Shown piece after piece: positions 1 to 7,783 of a stretch of DNA of 64,000 nt. The notes under the pieces are model-generated. The model ran no database searches. It saw nothing but the letters and a program-made list of their open reading frames with translations, and had not been told where the DNA came from. The number at the start of each line of letters is the position of its first letter. Positions within the stretch are counted from its first letter, which is position 1. Source of the stretch: Maribacter sp. BPC-D8 (GTDB taxonomy: Bacteria > Bacteroidota > Bacteroidia > Flavobacteriales > Flavobacteriaceae). A program made the position numbers and the translations under genes. Where the stretch lies: the NCBI RefSeq assembly GCF_035207705.1, contig NZ_CP128187.1, positions 4,216,001 to 4,280,000 on the forward strand, in the 5' to 3' direction.

Positions 1-121
1 TTACTGGACCCATGTAGGCTTTCCAGTGTGCAGTGCTATGGTCAATATCTGTTAAGTTGACTACAAATAATATGAGCGCAAATAATGCGATGCCAATATA
101 TATCCATCTATTAATTTTCAT
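1..121 (-). CDS. Partial unknown membrane-anchored protein (N-terminus only)
   Basis: Only the first 40 codons are inside the window; the gene runs off the left edge. The visible peptide starts MKINRWIYIGIALFALI and has one hydrophobic segment at about residues 6-23, followed by a polar stretch (DIDHSTAHWKAY), so an N-terminally anchored membrane or exported protein is likely. I do not recognise the family. Its ATG (119-121) lies inside the last codons of the carbamoyltransferase gene, an 11-bp overlap, which suggests it is the next cistron of the arginine/proline operon. argB, argH and the deacylase gene of the pathway are not in this window and could lie further downstream. Confidence 0.6.
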   Translation of the reverse strand, partial: MKINRWIYIGIALFALILFVVNLTDIDHSTAHWKAYMGPV

Positions 122-1052
122 TGCTCTCCAGTATTTTCTTTAGAACCAATTGTGCTGCGTATGTTCTGTTATTCGCTTGTTCAATGACCAATGATTGTGC
201 ACTATCTAGAACGTCATCGGCAACCACTACATTTCTACGTACGGGTAAACAATGCATAAATTTAGCCTTTCCTAATTTTTTTAAGGTCATTTGCCAAGTA
301 GTATCTTGAGATTTTATTTGACCGTAATCGGTATAACTACTCCAGTTTTTTACATATACAAAATCGGCATTTTCTAGCGCCTTCTCTTGATTGTTTTCAA
401 TCTTAGCATCTTTGGTAATATTAGGGTCTAGCTCATAACCTTCAGGATGTGTAATCACAAATTCGGCATTTTGCTTCTGCATCATTTGAATAAAAGAATT
501 GGCGACCGCGTGTGGTAAAGCCCTTGGGTGTGGTGCCCATGACAAAACTACCTTTGGGTTGTTCTTAAAATTATGTTCTTCTAAAGTAATGGCATCGGTA
601 AGTGCCTGTAAAGGGTGCCCCACAGAACTCTCCATATTTACGATAGGCACAGATGCGTATGTTTTAAAGCCGTTTAATACTTCTTCTGCTTCATCTAAAT
701 CTTTGTCTTTCAACCCTGCAAATGCACGTATTGCTATGATGTCGCAATATTGAGAAATTACTTGAGCAGCCTCTTTTATATGCTCAGAGGTACCTTGATC
801 CATAATAGTCCCGTCGGCATATTCTAGAGCCCAGCCTTCACTACCAAAATTCATAACAATAACTTCCATACCTAAATTCAATGCCGCTTTTTGAGTACTT
901 AAACGTGTACGTAGCGAGTTGTTGAAAAATAGGAGTCCGATAGTTTTGTCACTACCCAAGGCTTTAAATTTCTTAGGTTGTTTTTTAAGCGATATAGCTT
1001 CTTTTACCCAGGTAGATAAAGAGTCAATATCATTTATAGAAAGGTAATTCAT
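111..1052 (-). CDS. argF: N-acetyl/N-succinylornithine carbamoyltransferase (ArgF')
   Basis: 313 aa, an aspartate/ornithine carbamoyltransferase-fold enzyme that transfers a carbamoyl group to an N-acylated ornithine in arginine synthesis. The carbamoyl-phosphate loop reads SLRTRLST (residues 46-53) rather than the STRTR of classical OTCases, and HCLPVRR (267-273) is the second signature. This SLRTR form with the following GTIMDQG region is typical of the Bacteroidota/Xanthomonas acylornithine enzymes; in Bacteroides the substrate is N-succinylornithine, so that is my preferred inference. The start overlaps the proB stop by 4 bp (ATGA), implying translational coupling. The 3' end overlaps the truncated downstream gene. 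Confidence 0.9.
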   Translation of the reverse strand: MNYLSINDIDSLSTWVKEAISLKKQPKKFKALGSDKTIGLLFFNNSLRTRLSTQKAALNLGMEVIVMNFGSEGWALEYADGTIMDQGTSEHIKEAAQVISQYCDIIAIRAFAGLKDKDLDEAEEVLNGFKTYASVPIVNMESSVGHPLQALTDAITLEEHNFKNNPKVVLSWAPHPRALPHAVANSFIQMMQKQNAEFVITHPEGYELDPNITKDAKIENNQEKALENADFVYVKNWSSYTDYGQIKSQDTTWQMTLKKLGKAKFMHCLPVRRNVVVADDVLDSAQSLVIEQANNRTYAAQLVLKKILESNEN

Positions 1053-1816
1053 GATGCTTTGATTTTTGTAAATGTGCTTTTATTATCAATGGCGTCGGTA
1101 ATGAAGTGATCTTTTAAACCATTTGTAATCCAAGTTTCAATACCTGCTTTTTGAGCGATGGTTGCTGCATCTATTTTAGATTGCATTCCGCCTGTGCCAT
1201 GCGTAGATTTAGATTCTCCGATTTCTTTTAATAGGATGCTTAGATCCGATACTGTTTCGATAGTTTTTGGTGTAGTAGTTGATAAGGATGACTTCGTATA
1301 AATACCGTAAGTATTGGTAGCAATAATTAGAATATCTGCGGATAAAAGAGAGGCTGTTAGTCCTGCTAATTTATCGTTATCGCCAAACTTAATTTCATCG
1401 GTTGCTACCGTGTCATTTTCATTAATGATAGGGATGAAATTATTAGCAACCAGAACGTTTATCGTGTTTTTAATATTCACTCTAGTTTGCTCTTTTTCAA
1501 AGTCGGAATATGATAGTAAACACTGTGATGTAAAAAGACCTAATTCTCTAAAATTCTCTTGAAAAATACGCATTAAGTGCGGCTGACCAATAGATGCCAA
1601 TGCCTGTTTTACATTGATTTCTTCGCCATTATGCTCCAGTTTTACAAATTGTTTCGCTGCGGCAATAGCACCAGAACTCACAATAATAAATTCATATTGA
1701 TCTTTCAAAGCTGCTATTTGCCTACCAATATCTTCAATTTTACCACGAGAAATATGGTCGGTATCCTTAGTTAAGGTATTGGAACCCAATTTTAATAAAA
1801 TTCTCTTTTTCAACAT
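1049..1816 (-). CDS. proB: Glutamate 5-kinase, PUA-less
   Basis: 255 aa amino-acid-kinase-fold enzyme that phosphorylates L-glutamate, the first step of proline synthesis. Visible motifs are the N-terminal nucleotide-binding LLKLGSNTLT (7-16), VSSGAIA (46-52), substrate-binding INENDTVA (131-138), FGDNDKLA (144-151) and HGTGGMQSK (206-214). The E. coli enzyme is about 367 aa with a C-terminal PUA domain; this protein stops right after the kinase domain, so the PUA domain is absent rather than cut by a frameshift. It lies between proA (37 bp of tandem repeat plus spacer upstream) and argF (4-bp overlap) in the arginine/proline operon. Confidence 0.92.
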   Translation of the reverse strand: MLKKRILLKLGSNTLTKDTDHISRGKIEDIGRQIAALKDQYEFIIVSSGAIAAAKQFVKLEHNGEEINVKQALASIGQPHLMRIFQENFRELGLFTSQCLLSYSDFEKEQTRVNIKNTINVLVANNFIPIINENDTVATDEIKFGDNDKLAGLTASLLSADILIIATNTYGIYTKSSLSTTTPKTIETVSDLSILLKEIGESKSTHGTGGMQSKIDAATIAQKAGIETWITNGLKDHFITDAIDNKSTFTKIKAS

Positions 1817-1853
1817 GCTTGTCTCATTTTTTCTAGGATGAGTTTTAATTTTT

Positions 1854-1888
1854 CCTAACTCCTAACTCCTAACTCCTAACTCCTAACT
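1854..1888 (-). repeat. Heptanucleotide tandem array, five AGTTAGG units
   Basis: Five perfect copies of CCTAACT on the plus strand (AGTTAGG on the coding strand) fill the proA-proB gap and overlap the proA stop codon (1887-1889). On the coding strand the array is followed by AAAAATTAAAA. Equivalent arrays with the same flank lie at 5174, 7672 and 44707. Confidence 0.95.
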
Positions 1889-3083
1889 ATCTAATCTGTC
1901 CATTCCCTTTTACGTACCATTTATTGGTGACTAGGTGTTGTAACCCAATTGGTCCGCGTTGGTGTAATTTATCGGTACTGATAGCTAGTTCACCACCTAG
2001 ACCAAATTGTCCGCCATCAGTAAAACGGGTAGATGCATTATGATACACAGCCGCAGTATCTACAGATTGCATAAAAGTGGTAGCCTCTTCTTCATCTTTT
2101 GTGATAATAGCAGCTGAATGTCCGCCACCGTAAGTATTGATAAGTTGTATGGCTTCATCAACATCGGGCACTTGCCCAATAACAATTTTATAATCTAGAA
2201 ATTCTTCATGCCAAACAGCTTCATCTTCCATCTGCGAAGTACCTTCTAATCCGGCTAGTTTGGCATCGGTCAAAATTTCTACATTGTGCTTTTTAAGGGT
2301 TTTGACCAAGTGATTTAAAAACTCCATTTTACGGGGTAAGTCTCTTGAGATAATCACTTTGTCAACTGCATTGCATGCCGATATTTTTGTGGTCTTAGCA
2401 TTGATAATTACGTCTAAAGCCATTTGTAAATCTGCTTCATGAGAAACATATACAAAGTTGTTTCCACGACCGCTAACAATTACTGGGCATTGCGCATGTT
2501 GTTTTACAAATGCAATTAATTTTTCTCCACCACGCGGTACAATTAAATCTAGTTTTTGAGTTGGTTTTTCAAGAAACTGCTGCGTTTCTGTTCTTGAATA
2601 ATTCAAGTACGTAATCCAATCTTCAGAACAGTCACAAGATTCCAAAGCTTTATGCCACAAATTGACCAAAACCAAGTTCGAGTTCAACGATTCTTTACCA
2701 CCTTTTAGTAATATTTTGTTTCCAGATTTAAAAGCGATACCGGCAGCTTCAATAGTTACGTCTGGTCTAGATTCATAAATGATCATGATAGTGCCGAACG
2801 GAGCTGTTTTATTACTAATTTCTAAACCGTTGTCATGCGTAAATTGAAAACGTTCTACATGCAAAGGATCTGGTAGAGCTGCTAATTTTTTTAAGGAAGA
2901 AACCATTTCTCTAACCTTATCTTTATTCACCTTTAAGCGATCAATCATTGCGATGTCGGCAGATTCGAAAGAATTTAAATCTTTCTCATTTGCAGATATT
3001 AAAATTGATTCTTCTTGTTGAACCAATTCTGCCATACGTTTTAGAACGGCATTTCTTTTTTCTAAGCTGAGTGTTTTTATCAT
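1887..3083 (-). CDS. proA: Gamma-glutamyl phosphate reductase
   Basis: 398 aa aldehyde-dehydrogenase-superfamily enzyme that reduces gamma-glutamyl phosphate to glutamate semialdehyde with NADPH, the second proline step. Visible features are YESRPDVT (103-110), LKGGKES (126-132), VPRGGEKLI (182-190) and the catalytic cysteine in KISACNAVDK (Cys237). The segment VSGRGNNFVYV (203-213) departs from the G-G-x-C-H form common in proteobacterial ProA, but the overall layout and length are normal. The start overlaps the argD stop by 4 bp. It acts with ProB, encoded immediately downstream. Confidence 0.93.
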   Translation of the reverse strand: MIKTLSLEKRNAVLKRMAELVQQEESILISANEKDLNSFESADIAMIDRLKVNKDKVREMVSSLKKLAALPDPLHVERFQFTHDNGLEISNKTAPFGTIMIIYESRPDVTIEAAGIAFKSGNKILLKGGKESLNSNLVLVNLWHKALESCDCSEDWITYLNYSRTETQQFLEKPTQKLDLIVPRGGEKLIAFVKQHAQCPVIVSGRGNNFVYVSHEADLQMALDVIINAKTTKISACNAVDKVIISRDLPRKMEFLNHLVKTLKKHNVEILTDAKLAGLEGTSQMEDEAVWHEEFLDYKIVIGQVPDVDEAIQLINTYGGGHSAAIITKDEEEATTFMQSVDTAAVYHNASTRFTDGGQFGLGGELAISTDKLHQRGPIGLQHLVTNKWYVKGNGQIR

Positions 3084-4204
3084 GATAAAGCAGTCTTAAG
3101 AGCGGTGAAAAACACGTCTAAATCTTGTTTTGTAATGTTTAATGCGGGTAAAATTCTAAGTACCGTTTTGTCTTTGGCGCCACCGGTAAAAAGGTGGTGC
3201 TCGTAAATTAATTTTTTGCGAAGATCAGCTACCTGAAAATCGAACTCTAGCCCAAGCATTAATCCCCTACCTTTTACACGTTTTACTTGCGGAATTTCTT
3301 TTGCCTTCTCATTGAAATAAACTCCCAATTCTTCGGCATTGGTGATTAAGTTTTCTTTCTCAATAACTTCTAAAACTGCCATTGTAGCTACACATGCCAA
3401 GTGGTTTCCACCAAAAGTAGTACCTAACATTCCGTATTTCGCTTTTATACTTTCGTGAATAAGAACGCCACCAACAGGAAATCCGTTCCCCATTCCTTTT
3501 GCAATACTAATAATATCAGGTTGTATATTATGATGTTGAAATCCGAAGAATTTACCACTTCTACCGAATCCGCATTGCACCTCATCAGCAATTAATAAGG
3601 CATCATTTTCTTTACATAGCAAAGCCACTTGTTGTAAGAATTCTGTTGTCGGTTCATCCAATCCGCCTACACCTTGTATTGATTCTATGATTACGGCACA
3701 GACATTCTTTGAAATTTCTCTTTCAAAACCTTTGATATCGTTCAGGTCAAGAAATACCACCTCATGCTGCTGATTAATTTCAGCATTTATAGACGGATTG
3801 TCGGTTGCCGCTACTGCAGCAGATGTACGACCATGAAATCCGTTATTGAAAGCGATAACTTTCGATTTTCCGGTAACAAAAGATGCCATTTTAAGTGCGT
3901 TTTCATTTGCCTCGGCGCCAGAATTGCACAGAAACAGATTGTAATCTTCGCAGCCAGAAGCGATACCTAATTTTTCGGCTAATTCTACTTGAAGCGGATT
4001 TTGAACAGCATTACTATAAAATCCGATTTTATCTAATTGATCTTTTAGGCGCTCCACATAATGTGGGTGCGAATGTCCAATAGATATTACGGCATGACCA
4101 CCGTAAAAGTCTAAATAGTCTTGACCTTTGTCATCGGTTACTACAATACCTTTTGCAGAAACGGGAGTAACATTATATAGTGGGTAAACATCGAATAATT
4201 TCAT
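3080..4204 (-). CDS. argD: Acetylornithine/succinylornithine aminotransferase
   Basis: 374 aa class-III PLP aminotransferase that converts N-acyl-glutamate semialdehyde to N-acylornithine. The N-terminal part contains LDFYGGHAV (31-39) and HSHPHYV; the phosphate-binding NSGAEANENALK is at 94-105; IADEVQCGFGRSG (205-217) holds the cofactor Asp207; and SIAKGMGNGFPVGG (233-246) holds the Schiff-base Lys236. It overlaps proA by 4 bp and follows proC by 48 bp. Because the pathway in this phylum may use succinylated intermediates, the exact acyl group is not decided by sequence; alternative class-III substrates (ornithine, GABA) are less likely given the operon. Confidence 0.92.
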   Translation of the reverse strand: MKLFDVYPLYNVTPVSAKGIVVTDDKGQDYLDFYGGHAVISIGHSHPHYVERLKDQLDKIGFYSNAVQNPLQVELAEKLGIASGCEDYNLFLCNSGAEANENALKMASFVTGKSKVIAFNNGFHGRTSAAVAATDNPSINAEINQQHEVVFLDLNDIKGFEREISKNVCAVIIESIQGVGGLDEPTTEFLQQVALLCKENDALLIADEVQCGFGRSGKFFGFQHHNIQPDIISIAKGMGNGFPVGGVLIHESIKAKYGMLGTTFGGNHLACVATMAVLEVIEKENLITNAEELGVYFNEKAKEIPQVKRVKGRGLMLGLEFDFQVADLRKKLIYEHHLFTGGAKDKTVLRILPALNITKQDLDVFFTALKTALS

Positions 4205-4252
4205 AATTCAAAAGGATTCAAGTTCGTTAAGAACTGATTTGATGATGGATTT

Positions 4253-5047
4253 TTATTTGGTTTTAAATTCGGTAATCTTATCATACGATGCGATAATACC
4301 GCGTATTAAAGATGAGCTTAAACCTTGGTGCTCCATTTCATTTAAGCCGGTAATAGTGCAGCCCATTGGCGTGGTTACTCGATCAATCTCTTCTTCGGGA
4401 TGATTGCCCGAATCTATTAATAAACTTGCAGCGCCATTACAAGTGTGCATTGCTAGTTCTTGTGCTTCTTTAGCATCGAAGCCTAATTGTATGGCACCTT
4501 GGGTGGTGGCGCGAATAAGGCGCATCCAAAACGCTACGCCACTTGCACAAATAACTGTTGCAGCTTGCATTTGGTTCTCAGGTATTTCCATAGAATGCCC
4601 CATTCTATTGAAGATAGCCTTTGTTAAATCGATACGTTTTTTTCCTTTTTCATTACTACAGATGCAGGTCATAGATTTACCTACGGAAATGGCTGTATTG
4701 GGCATACTTCTAACAATGTAATTGTCTTTACCGATAACTGCTTCTATTTTTTCAATTCCGAAACCGGTTATTGTAGATATAATCACATGATTTTCGGTCA
4801 ATAGATCTTTTATGCTTTCTAAGATGGCAGCAAAATGAACAGGTTGTACTGCAAAGATTAAGATATCTGAATTTTGCACGGCCAAACGGTTATCGTTAGT
4901 GACCGTAACCTTGTCAAATTTCTCAAAATCTGCAATAGACTTGGTGTCTCTTTTAGTAAGGTACATGCTCGTTGCACCATTACTTTTTAGAATTCCGTTT
5001 GCTATAGAAAGTCCTAAATTACCTGCACCTATGATTGCTATTTTCAT
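4253..5047 (-). CDS. proC: Pyrroline-5-carboxylate reductase
   Basis: 264 aa NAD(P)H-dependent reductase making L-proline from pyrroline-5-carboxylate. The Rossmann motif GAGNLGLS is at residues 7-14, and the C-terminal dimerisation/active-site region reads RVTTPMGCTITGLNEME with the conserved T-P-x-G-x-T pattern (T-P-M-G-C-T). Length matches the family. It sits between argC and argD, so all three proline genes (proC, proA, proB) are interleaved with arginine genes in one transcription unit. The 207-bp gap on its 5' side carries a 7-bp repeat array and a REP-like palindrome. Confidence 0.93.
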   Translation of the reverse strand: MKIAIIGAGNLGLSIANGILKSNGATSMYLTKRDTKSIADFEKFDKVTVTNDNRLAVQNSDILIFAVQPVHFAAILESIKDLLTENHVIISTITGFGIEKIEAVIGKDNYIVRSMPNTAISVGKSMTCICSNEKGKKRIDLTKAIFNRMGHSMEIPENQMQAATVICASGVAFWMRLIRATTQGAIQLGFDAKEAQELAMHTCNGAASLLIDSGNHPEEEIDRVTTPMGCTITGLNEMEHQGLSSSLIRGIIASYDKITEFKTK

Positions 5048-5173
5048 TGTATTTTGTATTAAGTAATGAGTACAAATTATATCCTAATTTATTAGTACTT
5101 AATCTTCACTACTTATAATTAAACTTTATTATTTTAAGCTTTATCCCTTTAAATATGTTTGTCTTTTAATTTT

Positions 5174-5201
5174 CATCAACCATCAACCATCAACCATCAA
5201 C
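5174..5201 (-). repeat. Heptanucleotide tandem array, four GTTGATG units
   Basis: Four perfect copies of CATCAAC (GTTGATG on the coding strand) lie in the argC-proC gap. On the coding strand they are followed by AAAATTAAAA, the same flank that ends the arrays at 1854, 7672 and 44707 although the repeated unit differs. Confidence 0.93.
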
Positions 5202-5230
5202 TGTATTTCTATTTCTCACCATCTCCTATG

Positions 5231-5257
5231 TTAGGTAACTGAGCGTAGCCGAAGTTA
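5231..5257 (-). repeat. REP-like palindromic element on the argC stop codon
   Basis: The coding strand reads TAA then CTTCGGCTACGCTCAGTTACC, so the element begins on the argC stop codon (5255-5257). The core AACT...AGTT (5237-5256) is flanked by GC-rich sequence unlike the surrounding AT-rich spacer. Short sequences of the type TTCGGCTACGCTCAG recur in flavobacterial intergenic regions (recalled, not searched), so this is probably one copy of a dispersed repeat. Confidence 0.5.
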
Positions 5258-6229
5258 AAATACTCCCGCTTTCAAATTGAGCCCTAAATTTTCTTCTAAT
5301 CCGAAAATGAGATTCATATTTTGTACTGCTTGACCCGATGCTCCTTTTAAGAGGTTGTCAATTGCTGATGTTATCAATAAAATATCATCGTGTTTATGTA
5401 AATGAATATGACATTGATTAGTATTTACTACCTGCTTTAGATTAATGGGTTCTTCGGAAATTTGGGTAAACAAAGCATCCTTATAAAATTCCTGATAGAT
5501 TTTCTTAGCATCGGCTAAACTGCCTTCAAATTTGGTATATGATGTCGCTAAAATTCCGCGTGTGAAATCTCCCCTATTCGGCATAAAAAATAAGTTACCC
5601 GTATTCTTTTGAAGTGAATGTAGGCTCTCGTTAATTTCTCCCAAGTGCTGATGCGTAAAAGGTTTGTACCAGCTTACATTATTATTTCTCCATGAAAAGT
5701 GTGAAGTAGCTGATGGACTAACACCTGCGCCAGTACTGCCGGTTACGGCATTGATATGAACTTCATTTTCTAGAAGGTTTGCCTGTGCTAGAGGTAATAA
5801 TGCTAATTGAATTGCCGTAGCAAAACAGCCAGGGTTAGCGATGTATCTTGCGTTCTCTATATCACTTTTGTTCAATTCTGGTAATCCGTAAACAAAATGC
5901 TTTCCTTCAAAATCAGCATCAGTGTTTAGTCTGAAATCATTACTTAAATCGATGATGACAGTATCTTCGGAAAAATCATGTTCTTTTAAGAACGCGGTAG
6001 AATTACCATGACCCAAACATAGAAAAACAACATTCACATCTAGGTTTACATTACCTGTAAATTCCAGGCCTGTAGTACCTAACAAATCAGGGTGTGCCGT
6101 AGTTACTTTTTTGCCAGCTCTAGTCGTACTGAAAACAAAATCTATTTCCGTAGCCGGATGATTCAATAGAATTCGAATAAGCTCACCACCCGTATAACCA
6201 GAACCGCCAATAATACCTGCTTTAATCAT
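5255..6229 (-). CDS. argC: N-acetyl-gamma-glutamyl-phosphate reductase
   Basis: 324 aa from the chosen ATG at 6229 (MIKAGIIGGSGYTGG). An upstream in-frame ATG at 6256 would add nine residues (MILFTQNKN) before the Rossmann motif; family members begin at the motif, and the AT-rich sequence ahead of 6229 is normal for this phylum. The enzyme reduces N-acyl-glutamyl phosphate to the semialdehyde. GGSGYTGGEL binds NADP; NPGCFATA carries the catalytic Cys135 (numbered from 6229); GSTGAG and the C-terminal SAIDNLLKGASGQAVQN are further family signatures. Located between argG and proC in the operon. Confidence 0.92.
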   Translation of the reverse strand: MIKAGIIGGSGYTGGELIRILLNHPATEIDFVFSTTRAGKKVTTAHPDLLGTTGLEFTGNVNLDVNVVFLCLGHGNSTAFLKEHDFSEDTVIIDLSNDFRLNTDADFEGKHFVYGLPELNKSDIENARYIANPGCFATAIQLALLPLAQANLLENEVHINAVTGSTGAGVSPSATSHFSWRNNNVSWYKPFTHQHLGEINESLHSLQKNTGNLFFMPNRGDFTRGILATSYTKFEGSLADAKKIYQEFYKDALFTQISEEPINLKQVVNTNQCHIHLHKHDDILLITSAIDNLLKGASGQAVQNMNLIFGLEENLGLNLKAGVF

Positions 6230-6289
6230 ATTTTTATTTTGTGTAAAGAGTATCAAGTACTGTGTTTACTCAATAATCTAGATTTTAAT

Positions 6290-6316
6290 GCTCAGAGGCT
6301 TGCCTTGAGCTTTTTT
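6290..6316 (+). terminator. Hairpin with T-tract on the antisense strand of the argG-argC gap
   Basis: On the plus strand GCTCAGAGGC and GCCTTGAGC form a stem (one bulge) followed by TTTTTT, a terminator-like shape. It faces the wrong way for the minus-strand operon, so it would end antisense transcription, or the hairpin may act at RNA level in the intercistronic mRNA. Function is inferred only from shape. Confidence 0.4.
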
Positions 6317-6362
6317 ACTTAATACTTTGTACTCTTTACTTAATACTACTTTTTCCTAATTC

Positions 6363-7550
6363 CTATTTATCCCCATTCACATGGTTATAAATCTTTCCAG
6401 AGTTCGATAGAATTTTTATAAATCCTTTCGCGTCATCTGCAGTCCAACCTTTATTTACTTCGCCGTATTTACCAAAGGCATCGGTCATTAAATCGTGTTT
6501 AGATGAGATACCGTGTAGTCTAAACTGAAAAGGATATAAGCCAACAAATACATCACCAGAAACCGTTTTTTGAGTGTCGGTCAAGAAAGTCTCTATGTTT
6601 CTCATAACAGGATCTAGGTAGTTGCCTTCATGCAATAGCATACCGTAGAAATTACCTTGTTGTTCTTTTTGATATTGTTGCCACTTTGTAAGCGTATGCT
6701 TCTCTAATAAGTGGTGAGCTTTTATAATAATTAAGGATGCCGGAGCTTCAAAACCAACTCTACCTTTAGTGCCTATAATAGTGTCACCAACATGAATATC
6801 TCTACCAATGGCGTACTTGGAAGCTAGAGCCTCTAACTTTTCAATATTAGCAACAGGAGAATCTTTTTTTCCGTCGATAGCAACTAGCTCTCCTTTTTCG
6901 AAAGTCAGCTTTACATCGGTTGGGTTCTTTTCTTGTAACTGACTTGGGTAAGCGCTGTCTGGTAATGCTTTTTCAGAAGTTAAAGTTTCTTCACCACCAA
7001 CTGATGTTCCCCAAAGACCTCTGTTAATAGAATATTTAGCCTTCTCCCAAGGGTAATCTACTCCGTTTTCTTTTAGGTATGCAATCTCTTCTTCTCTTGC
7101 TAATTTGTTATCTCTTATCGGAGTAATGATTTCAATCTCTGGCGCAATGATTTGGAAAATCATATCGAAACGAACTTGGTCGTTACCAGCGCCTGTACTA
7201 CCATGAGCAATGTAACCAGCACCTACTTTTTTTGCGTAGTTTACAATTTCAATAGCCTGTACAATACGTTCTGCACTTACAGAAAGTGGGTAGGTGTTGT
7301 TTTTTAGTACGTTACCAAAAATAAGGTACTTCACTACTTTATCATAAAATGTCTGTACCGCATCAATTGATGTATATGAAGTTGCACCTAATTCAATCGC
7401 TTTTTTCTCTATTTCTTTTATTTCATCCGAAGAAAATCCGCCAGTATTTACACTTACCGCATGAACTTCAAATCCTTTATCTTTTGATAAATGTTTAGCG
7501 CAATAAGATGTATCTAATCCGCCGCTGTATGCTAGTACTAATTTTTTCAT
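6363..7550 (-). CDS. argG: Argininosuccinate synthase
   Basis: 395 aa ATP-dependent ligase joining citrulline and aspartate. The N-terminal pyrophosphatase motif is AYSGGLDTSY (7-16); AHGSTGAGNDQVRFD and the IAPIRDNK-like region (IITPIRDNKLAREEE) follow, and KYSINRGLWG matches the family. Length is normal. It is the second gene of the operon, after the GNAT gene and a 14-copy heptanucleotide array. The 133-bp gap to argC holds a degenerate AGTATTAAGTA-type repeat and a hairpin. Confidence 0.93.
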   Translation of the reverse strand: MKKLVLAYSGGLDTSYCAKHLSKDKGFEVHAVSVNTGGFSSDEIKEIEKKAIELGATSYTSIDAVQTFYDKVVKYLIFGNVLKNNTYPLSVSAERIVQAIEIVNYAKKVGAGYIAHGSTGAGNDQVRFDMIFQIIAPEIEIITPIRDNKLAREEEIAYLKENGVDYPWEKAKYSINRGLWGTSVGGEETLTSEKALPDSAYPSQLQEKNPTDVKLTFEKGELVAIDGKKDSPVANIEKLEALASKYAIGRDIHVGDTIIGTKGRVGFEAPASLIIIKAHHLLEKHTLTKWQQYQKEQQGNFYGMLLHEGNYLDPVMRNIETFLTDTQKTVSGDVFVGLYPFQFRLHGISSKHDLMTDAFGKYGEVNKGWTADDAKGFIKILSNSGKIYNHVNGDK

Positions 7551-7671
7551 TGTAATATGTTCAAATCCGGTGATGCCGGGTAATTATTGTTTTGTTTGAT
7601 AGTGTTTAGAAAAGAGATGTTAGAAAAAAGGTTGAAAAACCTTCATCATCCAGCTCCTATTTTTTAATTTT

Positions 7672-7781
7672 CTATACTCTATACTCTATACTCTATACTC
7701 TATACTCTATACTCTATACTCTATACTCTATACTCTATACTCTATACTCTATACTCTATACTCTATACTCTACTCTATACT
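7672..7781 (-). repeat. Heptanucleotide tandem array, fourteen AGTATAG units plus remnants
   Basis: Fourteen consecutive perfect CTATACT units (7672-7769), a 5-bp partial unit and one more full unit (to 7781) lie two bases beyond the GNAT stop codon, between the GNAT gene and argG. On the coding strand the array ends in AAAATTAAAAAA. Perfect long arrays of this kind are prone to slippage, so copy number may differ between strains. Confidence 0.97.
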
Positions 7782-7783
7782 TG

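Noticed and set aside
4404..4721. Plus-strand ORF of 105 codons opposite proC
   Set aside because: Antisense shadow of a strongly conserved gene; composition is not coding-like and there is no start context.
6229..6256. Upstream ATG as argC start
   Set aside because: It would add nine residues before the Rossmann motif; the ATG at 6229 fits the family start.
7672..7781. Possible CRISPR array
   Set aside because: The units are only 7 bp with no spacers between them, so it is a simple tandem repeat.
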